A DNA stretch of 64,000 bases from JBBDYH01 sp040901795 (GTDB lineage Bacteria > Planctomycetota > Planctomycetia > Pirellulales > JALHPA01), in the NCBI GenBank assembly GCA_040901795.1, contig JBBDYH010000123.1, forward strand, positions 1 through 64,000, written 5' to 3'. Below are positions 51,437 through 60,541 of this stretch, in pieces; position 1 is the first letter of the stretch, and every line of letters starts with the position of its first letter. The notes beneath the pieces are model-generated. The model was given only the letters and a program-made list of their open reading frames with translations. It did not search any database and had not been told where the DNA came from. The translations under genes were made by a program, and so were the position numbers.

Positions 51437-52186
51437 ATGATCGAGGTCAAGGACCTTCATAAGCGTCATGGGGCGCTCGAAGTGCTGCGCGGCGTGACGC
51501 TGTCGGTGGCGGAAGGCGAAGTGGCGGTGATCGTCGGTCCTTCTGGCGGCGGCAAGAGCACGTTTCTGCGCTGCCTCAACGCGCTGGAGCCATTCGATCA
51601 GGGAGAGCTTAAGGTCGGCGAGCACCGGCTCGAGCCGGGACCATACCAGCGCGGCGCGCAGCAGAAGCTGCGTCACGTCCGGCGGATGGTCGGCTTTGTC
51701 TTTCAGCAGTTCAATCTCTTTCCGCATCTCTCAGTGCTCGGCAATGTGACCGAAGCGCCGGTCCAGGTACTGGGGTTGTCGCGCGATGCCGCCGTGGACC
51801 GCGCCGCGCGACTGCTTGACCGCGTTGGCCTGGCGGACAAGCTGCACGAACGGCCGGAGCGGCTCTCGGGCGGGCAGCAGCAGCGGGTGGCGATCGCGCG
51901 GGCGCTGGCGATGGAGCCGCGCGTGATGCTCTTTGATGAGCCGACCAGCGCGCTGGATCCGCGGATGACGGCAGAAGTGCTCGCCGTGCTGAGCGACCTG
52001 GCGCAAGCGGGACAGACCATGGTGGTCGTCACGCACGCGATGAGCTTCGCGCGCCGCGCAGCAACGACGGTGCACGTGTTCGAGCATGGCCGTGTGCTCG
52101 AAAGCGGCCCGCCGGCGCAAATCTTCGAAAACCCGCAACAGCCGGCCACGGCGGCATTCTTGCGCGAGCGGGATGGAACAGCGTAG
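51437..52186 (+). CDS. ABC ATPase of the polar amino-acid transporter type
   Basis: The 249-residue ATPase has Walker A GPSGGGKST, Q-loop FVFQQFNLFPHLSVLGNV, signature LSGGQQQRVAIARALAMEP, Walker B VMLFDEPTSALDP and switch His in VVVTHAM. It resembles GlnQ/HisP-type import ATPases. No permease or binding protein is adjacent; instead a HlyD protein is. The ATG at 51437 has AGGAG right before it. The TAG stop codon is part of a GTAGGGAACGG repeat element. Confidence 0.9.
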   Translation: MIEVKDLHKRHGALEVLRGVTLSVAEGEVAVIVGPSGGGKSTFLRCLNALEPFDQGELKVGEHRLEPGPYQRGAQQKLRHVRRMVGFVFQQFNLFPHLSVLGNVTEAPVQVLGLSRDAAVDRAARLLDRVGLADKLHERPERLSGGQQQRVAIARALAMEPRVMLFDEPTSALDPRMTAEVLAVLSDLAQAGQTMVVVTHAMSFARRAATTVHVFEHGRVLESGPPAQIFENPQQPATAAFLRERDGTA

Positions 52187-52306
52187 GGAACGGCCTCGTG
52201 CCGTGTAGACTTCTGTAGGGAACGGCCTCTGTGCCGTTCCGTTGGGCGAGTAGATCTAGCTACGAGTATTCGCGCTTCCGGAACGCCACGGAGGGCGTTC
52301 CCTACA
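52183..52306. repeat. GTAGGGAACGGCCT palindromic repeat
   Basis: Two direct units of GTAGGGAACGGCCT are followed by the inverted arm GGAGGGCGTTCCCTAC. The first unit includes the ABC ATPase stop codon TAG. The block separates two convergent genes and could form a hairpin in both transcripts. Confidence 0.85.
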
Positions 52307-52322
52307 GAACGTTGACCCGGTG

Positions 52323-53411
52323 TCAGACTGCTGCCGCTGCCGGCTCCAACAATCGGCTCCAGCGGCGCTCGGCGCGGTTCTTCCACGCGCCCTTGTGATA
52401 GGCGTAGCCGGCGATCAGCGGCAGGGCGAGCGTCGCCTCGCTATAGACCATCTGCTCATAGGTGGTGTCAACCTTGCCCCAACTGCTGGCCTCCTTAAGC
52501 GTGCTACTGGAGAGAGCGCCATCGCGGACATCGGCCACCGTCACCTGCACCGCATACTGGTGCATGGGGACCTCCTCCTCCAGAATGTCGGCCGCCACGA
52601 CGATGTCCTGCGTGAAGTTCTTCGGCACGCCGCCGCCGAGCATAAAGATCCCAGTGGTCGGGTTTTTGATCTTGAGCTGCGTGAGCTCGTAAAAGTCCTT
52701 GACGCTATCGATCGAGACCTTCGGCTGATCGCCGCGGGCGTGCTGATGTGCGACCAGACCAAATCCGGCCGAGCAGTCGCTGAAAGCGGGGCAGAAGATC
52801 GGCACCTCCTGCTCGTACGCGGCCAGCACCAACGAGTCCTTCGTCTTGCCGTGCCTCGCCAGGTAGGCTCCCATCTCGCGGATGAACTCGCGCGAGGAAT
52901 GCGGCCGCGGCTCCAGCTCATCCGCGATGATCCGCGTCGTGTCGTCGCAGATCCGCAGCTCGTCCTCGTCGATGAAGGTGTCGTAGATGCGGTCGATGTG
53001 CAGCTCGCGGAGCAGGTTGTCGTCCATGCCGGCCTTGAACCGCTCGTCGGCGACGTAGTGGCGGAACCCGAGGCCCTCAAAAAAGTCCTGATCGACGATG
53101 TTCGCGCCGGTGCTCACCACGGCGTCGACCATGCGATTCCTGATCATGTCGACGAAGATTTGCTTCAGACCCGCGCTGACCAGTGAACCGGCAAGGCAGA
53201 GGATCACGCCGCACTGTTCGTCGCGCAGCATGCGGTCGTAGATCTCCGCCGCGCGGTACAGATCGCGGGCCGAATAGGCCATGTGCTGCATGGCGTCGAC
53301 GAGCGGCACCACGTCGTGCTGTTTGATGTCGACGTGTTCGATGGTCCGCGACAGCAAGTCCGACTTGCTCAATGGTTTGACTGGGCTCGATGTTTTGGTT
53401 GGGCTCGTCAT
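52323..53411 (-). CDS. Deoxyhypusine synthase family protein
   Basis: The 362-residue protein belongs to the deoxyhypusine synthase family, which moves an aminobutyl group from spermidine using NAD. The family's NAD-site segments are present (LCLAGSLVSAGLKQIF; VVSTGANIVDQDFFEGLG) and the catalytic Lys region reads EASSWGKV, matching SWGK of the eukaryotic enzyme. Since bacteria have no eIF5A lysine to modify, the likely substrate is a free polyamine, giving homospermidine, or an unknown target. The start has GGAGG close upstream, and a long DHS-like length is seen. It stands alone between repeats. Confidence 0.9.
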   Translation of the reverse strand: MTSPTKTSSPVKPLSKSDLLSRTIEHVDIKQHDVVPLVDAMQHMAYSARDLYRAAEIYDRMLRDEQCGVILCLAGSLVSAGLKQIFVDMIRNRMVDAVVSTGANIVDQDFFEGLGFRHYVADERFKAGMDDNLLRELHIDRIYDTFIDEDELRICDDTTRIIADELEPRPHSSREFIREMGAYLARHGKTKDSLVLAAYEQEVPIFCPAFSDCSAGFGLVAHQHARGDQPKVSIDSVKDFYELTQLKIKNPTTGIFMLGGGVPKNFTQDIVVAADILEEEVPMHQYAVQVTVADVRDGALSSSTLKEASSWGKVDTTYEQMVYSEATLALPLIAGYAYHKGAWKNRAERRWSRLLEPAAAAV

Positions 53412-53530
53412 GGCCAGGGCCTCCTCGAAAAATTCCCAAAGCGGACAATTGTATCACAACCGACGCGGGAGTTAAGTACGCGGCCCCCGCGAAATGGTTC
53501 GCTCGCCGAGTGTGAGATATACTTGGAGCG

Positions 53531-53584
53531 GTAGCTGAATTCGCCCGAATTCAGGCTTTCCCGAACTCCGGCGAATTCGGCTAC
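53531..53584. repeat. GTAGCTGAATTCGCC palindrome (family C)
   Basis: GTAGCTGAATTCGCC and GGCGAATTCGGCTAC are complementary arms around TTCAGGCTTTCCCGAACTC. An inverted copy lies at 61514-61566. Confidence 0.85.
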
Positions 53585-53604
53585 CAACTTTGAATAGGAA
53601 CGTC

Positions 53605-54246
53605 ATGCATCGATCGATCGTCAACGCCGCCGAAGTGCTGTACCGCAACGCAGCAGCGGTGCGCGCCTTGGAGGGCCGGGAAGTGAACCAGTTTACGCGA
53701 GCGCTCGAAGCGCTGGAGCGGCTCGCCGCCGCGATCGACGCGCCGTTGGCAGTGGTCGGAGGGCTGGCCGGCATTCACCATCGCGCGGTTGTCACAACGC
53801 TCGACATCGACGTAGTGGTGCCAGCCGACAAGCTCCACGCCGTGATCACCGAGGCAGCAAAGTCCGGCCTGACTGTAAAGCGCGTCAGCGATGACGGCTG
53901 GCATCGGCTGGCGTTCGCCGATGACGCCGGGGAGGTCGATATCGAAATAGTTCCGGCGGGACAGAAGAGTCCTCGCGATCCGGCCTATGCTCCCGCCACG
54001 CCGAGTCCGCAGGAGTTGGGCGTAGATCGCGGACTGGGTTACGCCTCGTTCGCCGGCTGGGTGGCGCTCAAGTTGGTGGCCAACCGCGACAAGGATCGCT
54101 ATCACTTGATTGAGGCGCTCAAGCAGGCGAGTGAGACGGACATTGCCAAGGTCGTGGTACGCCTGCGCCCGCTGGATCCGTTCTACTTGAAGGAGTTCCA
54201 ACGCCTCGTTCAAGCGGCGCAGGACGAAAAGCAAGACCAGTGGTAG
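53605..54246 (+). CDS. Nucleotidyltransferase-like protein
   Basis: The 213-residue protein shows a minimal nucleotidyltransferase-type core: APLAVVGGLAGIHHRAVVTTLD (motif G-G with later D-x-D in LDIDVVV) and an acidic EVDIEIVPAG further on. It resembles AbiEii/MNT-like proteins that are sometimes toxin parts, but no partner gene is adjacent. The ATG at 53605 has AGGAA nearby; the TTG at 53590 is a weaker choice. Start lies 20 bases after the palindrome. Function is inferred only from fold-like motifs. Confidence 0.65.
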   Translation: MHRSIVNAAEVLYRNAAAVRALEGREVNQFTRALEALERLAAAIDAPLAVVGGLAGIHHRAVVTTLDIDVVVPADKLHAVITEAAKSGLTVKRVSDDGWHRLAFADDAGEVDIEIVPAGQKSPRDPAYAPATPSPQELGVDRGLGYASFAGWVALKLVANRDKDRYHLIEALKQASETDIAKVVVRLRPLDPFYLKEFQRLVQAAQDEKQDQW

Positions 54247-54425
54247 TCGCTACGGCCTGAGCAGGTTCGCAAGCCGCAGCTCAACAACCGACCGGTCGAG
54301 ATATGCGTCGTCGGCGCGAGGGAAATGTCAGTCGTACTCATGCGTCGATAGGCGATGAACTAAAGTGGCTGTCCCTCGAAATTATCCCTTCCCGGCCGTC
54401 ATCTTTCCAGGCCATGCCGCGCAAC

Positions 54426-54447
54426 AAGCTAAAGCTTGAACTCCAAC
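54426..54447 (-). repeat. Family B repeat, single inverted unit
   Basis: AAGCTAAAGCTTGAACTCCAAC is a full inverted core. It lies just beyond the terminator hairpin of the di-haem gene on the minus strand. Confidence 0.88.
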
Positions 54448-54457
54448 GGGAAAACGA

Positions 54458-54487
54458 CCAACGCCACGGGGGAAACCGTGGCGTTGG
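54458..54487 (-). terminator. Rho-independent terminator of the di-haem gene
   Basis: On the minus strand CCAACGCCACGG and CCGTGGCGTTGG form a perfect 12-base-pair stem with a six-base loop, followed by TCGTTTTCC. It lies 38 bases after the stop codon of the minus-strand gene at 54526. Confidence 0.8.
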
Positions 54488-54525
54488 AGAGCGAATACTA
54501 TCGGCGGTCACGTCACCAAAAGCGG

Positions 54526-56289
54526 TTATCGCGCGGCGACCAAAGTCTCTGGCGCCCGGAGCGATTTGAGGAACGCCAGCACTTGCATGCGTTCTTCGGG
54601 TTTGATCTCGAAGAACCGCTGGGCAGAGCGCGCTGCTTCGCCGCCGTGCAGCGCGATTGCCTGCTCCAGCGTGTCAGCTCGACCATCGTGCAGGTAAGGC
54701 CCCGAATCACGCACGCCCCACAGCGGCGGCGTCCGCCACTCTTGCCGCAAGGCGCCGATGGTGTTCTGGCGATCGACCTTCGCGACGCCACCGCTGCCGA
54801 TGCCGCCGAAAATGCCGTGCTGCTGAGCCAGGCTTGGAATTGGCTCGTCGCTCCCTTCCTCAGGCGAATTGGGGATGAAGGTGCCATACGACCCTGTGTC
54901 GCCGAGATCCTGACCCATATCGTGCAACAAGAGATCGCTGTAAACGCCCTTCGCGTTGCCCAGCTCCTGGGTATGACACGTGGCGCACCCAACGGCTTTG
55001 AACGTGGCTTCGCCGGCTGCCAGGTATTCGGCTTCCTGCTTACCGGCCGGCTTGGCGCGCTCGGGCGCCGGCAGACGCTTCAGGTAATCGACCAAAGCGT
55101 TGCACTCCTCCTTGCTCATGTCGTGGCCGGAGGACTTGTAGTCCTTGTTGTGCGGCAGGCCGGCTTGCGGATGGTCGGGCACGTCCAGACCAAGCTCGAC
55201 CGCGCAGGCCGTCATGGCGAAGTCATACAACGTCGCCGTCTGGTTCTTCCAGCCGAAACGCCCAATCCGACCGTCCTTCAACTTGGCGATGCGGCCTTGC
55301 ACTTCGGGGAAATCCTTGTGCTTTTTCTGAGCGTTTTCCTTGATCGCTTCGACCGGTATCGAGTCGATCAAACCGGCGCCGTAAAGCGCTGTCGGATTTC
55401 GCTGCGAACTGAGGAAGACGAAGTTGCCGATGTGCGCCTGCGGACTACTACGGAAGAGCTGCACATCATTGCGGTGTTGCTGAATGAGCTGCTGCGCCAA
55501 CTGGTTACGGGCCGCTTGGGCGGCGGATTCCTGAAGTGGTGGAGTTGTCACCTCGACTTCAGCCGCCTGGACCGCGACCTCGACGGCCTCGGTGACAGTG
55601 AACGTGGTTGCTGGCGCCGCATCAAGAATTAAGTCGCCCTGCAGCACTGCGCCCCCGTCGACCTCGACAGCGTGAAACACCATCTGCCCTTGCCCCTTCA
55701 TCTGCAGCCTCCAGGCATCGTACGCCGGATCGGTGCTCGACTTATGTAACACGACGCTGCGTGCATTGACGAAGCCCGGATGGATTGTCTCCAATTCCTT
55801 CTTCTGCTTCTTGGCCAGCTCCTTGGGATCCATTGCACCGGCTTTAACAGACTGAACCGTTGCATCCGTGACTTGGACAGCGCTGCCGCCAAAGCCGCCA
55901 AACATCGCGCGGAACATCGCCTCCGGCAGCGTCGCCGGCGCGGGACCAAAAGGATCGCTGTCTGCAACGTTCGAAAACACGGAGATTACATCGACGTTTT
56001 TGCTGGCCGGTCCACCGCCGCCAACGCCCCCTTGGTTATGGCACGCGACACACGAGGTGTCATTGAATACTGGCCCCAGCCCGTCGCCCCGACCGGCGCG
56101 AGCATCTTTGGGCAGCCACTCGCGATTGAAGATTTCAGCCCCATCCGCTTTGGCGGTCTTCGCTGTCTGGTTCGCCTGCTTGGCGCCGGCTTCCTCCGTA
56201 GCGGCCGCCGAGTACGCCCAACCCGCCAGGCCCACGATTGCCACGACCGCCGCAGACATTTCCCATCCACGCACGCGCAAGGTTCTCAT
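54526..56289 (-). CDS. Exported di-haem oxidoreductase, DUF1111 family
   Basis: The 587-residue protein has a signal peptide (about residues 10-30) and two c-type haem sites: CVACH in the N-terminal third and CATCH in the C-terminal third. It matches the DUF1111 (DHOR, putative thiol oxidoreductase) family. The C-terminal motif PLWGVRDSGPYLHDGRADTL is shared with MauG/cytochrome peroxidase-type proteins. It probably performs periplasmic electron transfer or peroxidation; the substrate is unknown. Residues about 270-300 look like an additional family-specific loop rich in Val/Ala. A good terminator follows. Confidence 0.9.
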   Translation of the reverse strand: MRTLRVRGWEMSAAVVAIVGLAGWAYSAAATEEAGAKQANQTAKTAKADGAEIFNREWLPKDARAGRGDGLGPVFNDTSCVACHNQGGVGGGGPASKNVDVISVFSNVADSDPFGPAPATLPEAMFRAMFGGFGGSAVQVTDATVQSVKAGAMDPKELAKKQKKELETIHPGFVNARSVVLHKSSTDPAYDAWRLQMKGQGQMVFHAVEVDGGAVLQGDLILDAAPATTFTVTEAVEVAVQAAEVEVTTPPLQESAAQAARNQLAQQLIQQHRNDVQLFRSSPQAHIGNFVFLSSQRNPTALYGAGLIDSIPVEAIKENAQKKHKDFPEVQGRIAKLKDGRIGRFGWKNQTATLYDFAMTACAVELGLDVPDHPQAGLPHNKDYKSSGHDMSKEECNALVDYLKRLPAPERAKPAGKQEAEYLAAGEATFKAVGCATCHTQELGNAKGVYSDLLLHDMGQDLGDTGSYGTFIPNSPEEGSDEPIPSLAQQHGIFGGIGSGGVAKVDRQNTIGALRQEWRTPPLWGVRDSGPYLHDGRADTLEQAIALHGGEAARSAQRFFEIKPEERMQVLAFLKSLRAPETLVAAR

Positions 56290-56469
56290 AATCGGCCTCC
56301 CCTCAAGATACGAGGAACGAAAAGACGTTCACGCTCCGACGCGCGGTCAATATACCGCAGCCGAGTTGTAATCTGCAACAAAACTTACGCGGCCAACGCG
56401 CCAAAGGTTTCCATGCCACGCAGCGTGGCGATGTGGTCTTCAACAGGCTACCGCCGGGTCGCGTAGAGC

Positions 56470-56553
56470 CGGGTAGGGCGGGCCGAGTCCGCCCTTCGAT
56501 CTGCTCAGGGTGGGCTGAGCGTGTCGAAGCCCGCGGGGCCCACGCGCTTACTT
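56470..56553. repeat. GCGGGCCGAGTCCGC repeat element
   Basis: This intergenic copy contains GGGCCGAGTCCGCCCTTCGA and GGGCTGAGCGTGTCGAAGCC, nearly identical to the second in-frame element inside the cytochrome gene (5754-5822). It is partly palindromic. Confidence 0.85.
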
Positions 56554-56574
56554 CGCCCACCACACGCTTCTTAA

Positions 56575-57057
56575 TCACCGCCGGGCCGCGTAGAGTTCCG
56601 CGAATTCGAGCACCCAGGCGTCGACCAGCTCCTCGAATCGCTCGAGATCGACTTCATTGAGCAACTGGTAGTGGGAGCGGTTGAAGACTTCCTTGTTGCG
56701 AATTGCACCGCGGGCGGTAATTTCCAGAACCTTCGCAGTCGTGAATGGCCGGACAGCGATCTCCAGGCGGCTGAAAACGTTGCCGCGGCGCGCGGCGCCG
56801 AAGTCCGCGTCGTCGCGATTCACAGCAGCACCCCAGCCGCGGTCGCTGGTCACTCGCTCGAACTGAAAGCCGGGCAGGTGTCCCGGCAGCCGCGCCAGAC
56901 AGCGCTCGACGTGTTCAGAGAGCTGCAACCGGTATTGGGAATGGAGCCGGCGGAGTTGCTCCTCATTCATCGCCTCCGTCCGCGCCGCCTGCTCTTTGTT
57001 CTCGGCGATTTTTCCGCCGCGGTCGATGGCTCGTTGTAATCGCTCGTCGAAGTTCAT
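56575..57057 (-). CDS. Uncharacterised 160-residue protein
   Basis: The protein starts at MNFDERLQRAIDRGGKIAEN; a longer frame overlaps the tex gene and is rejected. It is charged and mostly helical at the start, with a strand-helix second half (FSRLEIAVRPFTTAKVLEIT, VDLERFEELVDAWVLEFAEL). No catalytic motif is visible. The start is 17 bases after the tex stop codon, so the two are probably co-transcribed. Similar small proteins occur in planctomycetes, as far as I can recall, without assigned function. Confidence 0.7.
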   Translation of the reverse strand: MNFDERLQRAIDRGGKIAENKEQAARTEAMNEEQLRRLHSQYRLQLSEHVERCLARLPGHLPGFQFERVTSDRGWGAAVNRDDADFGAARRGNVFSRLEIAVRPFTTAKVLEITARGAIRNKEVFNRSHYQLLNEVDLERFEELVDAWVLEFAELYAARR

Positions 57058-57073
57058 GAGAGCACGCCAGCAC

Positions 57074-60000
57074 TCACGGCGTGGAGGTTTGACCCGCCTG
57101 AGCCTCTGCGACCGACTCCGACGCCGGCTCACCGTTGGCGGCGCCTGGAGGGGTAGATGATGCGACCAGAGACGACTGCTGTGGTTCGGATCGTGTCGCA
57201 TCTGCCGTCGACGACGCTGGCGACGCCTGTGACACCGGCGACGTTGAGGCCGCAGTGGTTTGTGCCGAGTCGATTTCGGCGGGCGTCGTAGGCCGTCCGG
57301 CGGTATCGGCCGCCGTAGCCACGTCTTGCTTCTCTTTTTGCTGCTCGCCCGACTCGGGGCTTTGCTTAACCTTGACGAACTGCATCAGGTCGCCAAACGT
57401 ACGCATCGGCTCTTTGCCTTCGATCATCTTTTTGGTGATCGGGGGCAACGGCTTGGCGGGCGGCTTTGGTCGATGTTGAAAGGGGCGCCCTTGACCGCCT
57501 TCCGAGCCGCCTCGCGATCGTCCGCCGTCCCCCCTCCCGCCGCCGTAAGGACGAAGATGCGCAGGTGGAGCACCGCGTCGACCGCCGCGATCACCCTGCT
57601 GCGGACGCCCTTGCGGTGGCCCGCCTGGAGCTGGCTGCGGCCGTGGCGGTCGCCCTTCAGTGCCCGCGGGCCGCGGCGGTCGCGCGCCGCCTTGCTGCTC
57701 GGTATGCGGCCGCGGAGGACGTCCTTCGCCCGCGGCGGCCGGTTGTCCTGGCGGCCGACGTTCCGGTTTGCCGCGGCGGAAATGCGGCTCGGGCTTTTTC
57801 GTGCCCGGCGGTATCATGGTCAGCGACACGCGACGCCGGCTCTTGTCGATTTCCAGCACCCAGACCTTGACGATGTCGCCCACCGACACAACGTCGTGCG
57901 GATCGCGCACATAGCGATTGGCGAGCTGGCTGACATGCACCAGACCGCTGTCGTGCAGCCCGATATCGACGAAGGCGCCAAAATCGACCACGTTGAGCAC
58001 TGAACCGGAAAGCTCCATGCCCGGCTGCAGATCTTCGAGTTTGAGGATGCCGCGCTTAAAGATCGGCTCGGGAAGGTCCTCGCGCGGGTCGCGGCCGGGG
58101 CGCGCGAACTGGCTGACGATGTCACCCAGCGTCATCTGGCCCACCTGCAACTCGTCGGCAAGCGTCCTGGTGTCGAGCGCCTTGACCTGTTCGCCCAGTT
58201 CGGCTGCCGTTTCCTTGTTGCTCAGATCAACTTCCGACCGGCCAATGCGGTTCAGGACCTTGTGGGCGACTTCGTAACTCTCAGGATGAATCCACGTGCC
58301 GTCGAGCGGTTGTTCCCCGCCTGTGAGCTTCAAGAAGCCGGCGGCCTGCACAAAAGTTGCTTCGCCGAAGCCGGGCACTTCCTTGAGTTGGTCGCGCCGC
58401 TGAAAGGGCCCGTTTTTCGTCCGATAGTCGTACAGCCGCCGCGCGGTAAGCTGGTTGAGACCGGATACATAGCGCAGCAGCGCGGGACTGGCGGTATTCA
58501 GATCAACGCCGACATAGTTGACGCAAGATTCGACCACGGCGTCCAAGGACGTGCGCAAGTGTTTGGCCTTCACGTCGTGCTGGTACAGTCCCACGCCGAT
58601 GTTCGCCGGGTCGATCTTGACCAGCTCACTCAGCGGATCTTGCAGACGGCGGCCGATAGAAATGGCGCCGCGCAATGTGGCGTCGTATTGCGGCAGCTCT
58701 TCGCGACCGAGTGGGCTGGTGGAATAAACACTCGCGCCGGCCTCGTTGACGATCACATACGCCGCCCCTTCGTCCTTCAGGTCGGTCGAGAGGATGTCGG
58801 CCACAAACTCTTCGGTTTCGCGGCAGGCGGTGCCATTGCCAATCGCCAGAACCTTGACGCTGTGATTGCGGATCAGCTCGATCAGTCGGGCGCGCGCCTC
58901 CTGCTTTCGTTCAGCTTTGCCGATCAAATGCACCACCACATGATCGAGCAGGTTGCCAAACTCGTCGAGGATCGCGACCTTGCAACCGCTCTTGAAACCC
59001 GGATCGAGCGCCATCACGCGGCGGCCGCGAACCGGCGGCTGCAGCAGCAGATTCCGCAGGTTCTTGGCAAAGACCTCGACAGCATGAGTCTCGGCGTTCT
59101 CGGTAAGCTCGCGGCGAATCTCGCGTTCCAGGCTCGGAATGACGAGCCGCTGGAGCGCATCGCGGGCACAGCCACGCAGGAACTCCGCGTGTGGATGGTC
59201 CTGGGCGATTAGCATCTCCTCGGCCACGCGCGTCATCTCCGCGGTGTCCGACTCGATTTTCACGCGGAGGATCTTTGCCCGCTCGCCGCGGTTGATGGCC
59301 AGAATGCGGTGTGGAGGGATGCGCGAAAGCTGTTCTTGGTAGCTGAAGTAATCGCGGAACTCGTGGCTGAGCCGGTCCTGCTGTTTGGCTTTTTTCGCTT
59401 CGCGCTCGCGGCGCGCGGCCTCTTTGCGCGAGACGGACGCCGCCAGCGGCGCGCCTGTCGCGGCATGCGCGACTCCGCCGGGTGGCGCTGCGCGCGATGG
59501 ATCCAAAGTCGTTTCTAGCGCCGTCTGCACGCTTTCACCCGCTGGTCCGGCGGCCACGGCGCCGGCATCGCCGGGCTGCACGGTCTCGGAGAGCGCCTCG
59601 GCCAAGGGTGTCGTTGATGGACTTGCCGGTTCGGCGGTTGTCGTACTCGGATCGAATGGAGCTTCTGTCGCAATCGGAGTTGGCTCTGCGGCAGATTCCA
59701 CCGCTGGTGGCAACGCCGCTTCTGCCGACTCACCGACGTCGCCCGTGGCGTGCGACTCCTCGACCGACGGCGACGGAGCGATTGCGCCGTCTGCCAGAGG
59801 AGTTGTTTGCGGAGCCGTTGTATCTGTGACAGCTTCTCTGTCCGAAGACACGCTCGGCGGCTGTGACTTGTCCGGCGCGGCAGACGGCTGCACCGCCGAA
59901 ACGCCGCGCAGCTCCTGCGATTTCTTGTTTTTCTCTTCCGGCTCGATCCGCGTGCTCACCAGCTTGCCGGATTTCTTGAGAATTTTCCGCAGCCGGTCGC

Positions 60001-60541
60001 GGAGATCCGCCCGCTCGCTGAAATCTTCCGCCAGGATGTGACCCACACCCAACAGCGCATCGGCCGCAGTATGGACCTGTTTGTCCGGGTTGACGAAGTC
60101 GCGCGCCCGCGCGTCGAGATCCAGCGCGGTTGGGCTGGCGCTGGCGATCTCCGCGGCCAACGGCTCGAGCTGCCGTTCGCGCGCCAATGTGGCGAGCGAT
60201 TGCTTCTTCGGCTTGAAGGGCAGATACAGATCTTCAAGCCGCTTGGTGCTATCGGCGTCGTGGATTGCCTTGGCCAGGTCCGGCGTCAGCTTGCCCTGGC
60301 TGTCGATCGAACGCAGGATCGTCTGCTTGCGCTCGGCCAGCATCCGCAGCCTGGCGACGCGCGCCTCGACGTGCCGGATTTGCTCTTCGTCCAAGCCACC
60401 GGTCTGATCCTTACGGTATCGTGTGACGAAGGGGACGGTATTGCCCGCATCCAACAAACGCACGACAGTCTCGACGCTCGCCAGCGGCAGAGACAGGCCA
60501 TGGGCCACGGGCGCAAGATCGATAGTAGTGGTAAAGCCCAT
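57074..60541 (-). CDS. tex: Tex-like RNA-binding transcription accessory protein with large extensions
   Basis: The core is Tex, an S1-domain protein that binds nucleic acid and transcription complexes. Visible parts are an N-terminal Tex_N (VPFVTRYRKDQTGGLDEEQI), the YqgF/RNase H-like domain (VMALDPGFKSGCKVAILDE), helix-hairpin-helix motifs (VGVDLNTASPALLRYVSGL) and an S1 domain (SVLNVVDFGAFVDIGLHDSG). At 1155 residues it is far longer than usual (about 720-780). About 180 disordered Ala/Pro/Thr/Ser-rich residues (205-388) are inserted before the conserved FRDYF. About 245 are added after S1: a Gly/Arg/Pro-rich tract, a short ordered-looking patch (TKKMIEGKEPMRTFGDLMQF) and a Ser/Ala/Thr tail. 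Confidence 0.93.
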   Translation of the reverse strand: MGFTTTIDLAPVAHGLSLPLASVETVVRLLDAGNTVPFVTRYRKDQTGGLDEEQIRHVEARVARLRMLAERKQTILRSIDSQGKLTPDLAKAIHDADSTKRLEDLYLPFKPKKQSLATLARERQLEPLAAEIASASPTALDLDARARDFVNPDKQVHTAADALLGVGHILAEDFSERADLRDRLRKILKKSGKLVSTRIEPEEKNKKSQELRGVSAVQPSAAPDKSQPPSVSSDREAVTDTTAPQTTPLADGAIAPSPSVEESHATGDVGESAEAALPPAVESAAEPTPIATEAPFDPSTTTAEPASPSTTPLAEALSETVQPGDAGAVAAGPAGESVQTALETTLDPSRAAPPGGVAHAATGAPLAASVSRKEAARREREAKKAKQQDRLSHEFRDYFSYQEQLSRIPPHRILAINRGERAKILRVKIESDTAEMTRVAEEMLIAQDHPHAEFLRGCARDALQRLVIPSLEREIRRELTENAETHAVEVFAKNLRNLLLQPPVRGRRVMALDPGFKSGCKVAILDEFGNLLDHVVVHLIGKAERKQEARARLIELIRNHSVKVLAIGNGTACRETEEFVADILSTDLKDEGAAYVIVNEAGASVYSTSPLGREELPQYDATLRGAISIGRRLQDPLSELVKIDPANIGVGLYQHDVKAKHLRTSLDAVVESCVNYVGVDLNTASPALLRYVSGLNQLTARRLYDYRTKNGPFQRRDQLKEVPGFGEATFVQAAGFLKLTGGEQPLDGTWIHPESYEVAHKVLNRIGRSEVDLSNKETAAELGEQVKALDTRTLADELQVGQMTLGDIVSQFARPGRDPREDLPEPIFKRGILKLEDLQPGMELSGSVLNVVDFGAFVDIGLHDSGLVHVSQLANRYVRDPHDVVSVGDIVKVWVLEIDKSRRRVSLTMIPPGTKKPEPHFRRGKPERRPPGQPAAAGEGRPPRPHTEQQGGARPPRPAGTEGRPPRPQPAPGGPPQGRPQQGDRGGRRGAPPAHLRPYGGGRGDGGRSRGGSEGGQGRPFQHRPKPPAKPLPPITKKMIEGKEPMRTFGDLMQFVKVKQSPESGEQQKEKQDVATAADTAGRPTTPAEIDSAQTTAASTSPVSQASPASSTADATRSEPQQSSLVASSTPPGAANGEPASESVAEAQAGQTSTP

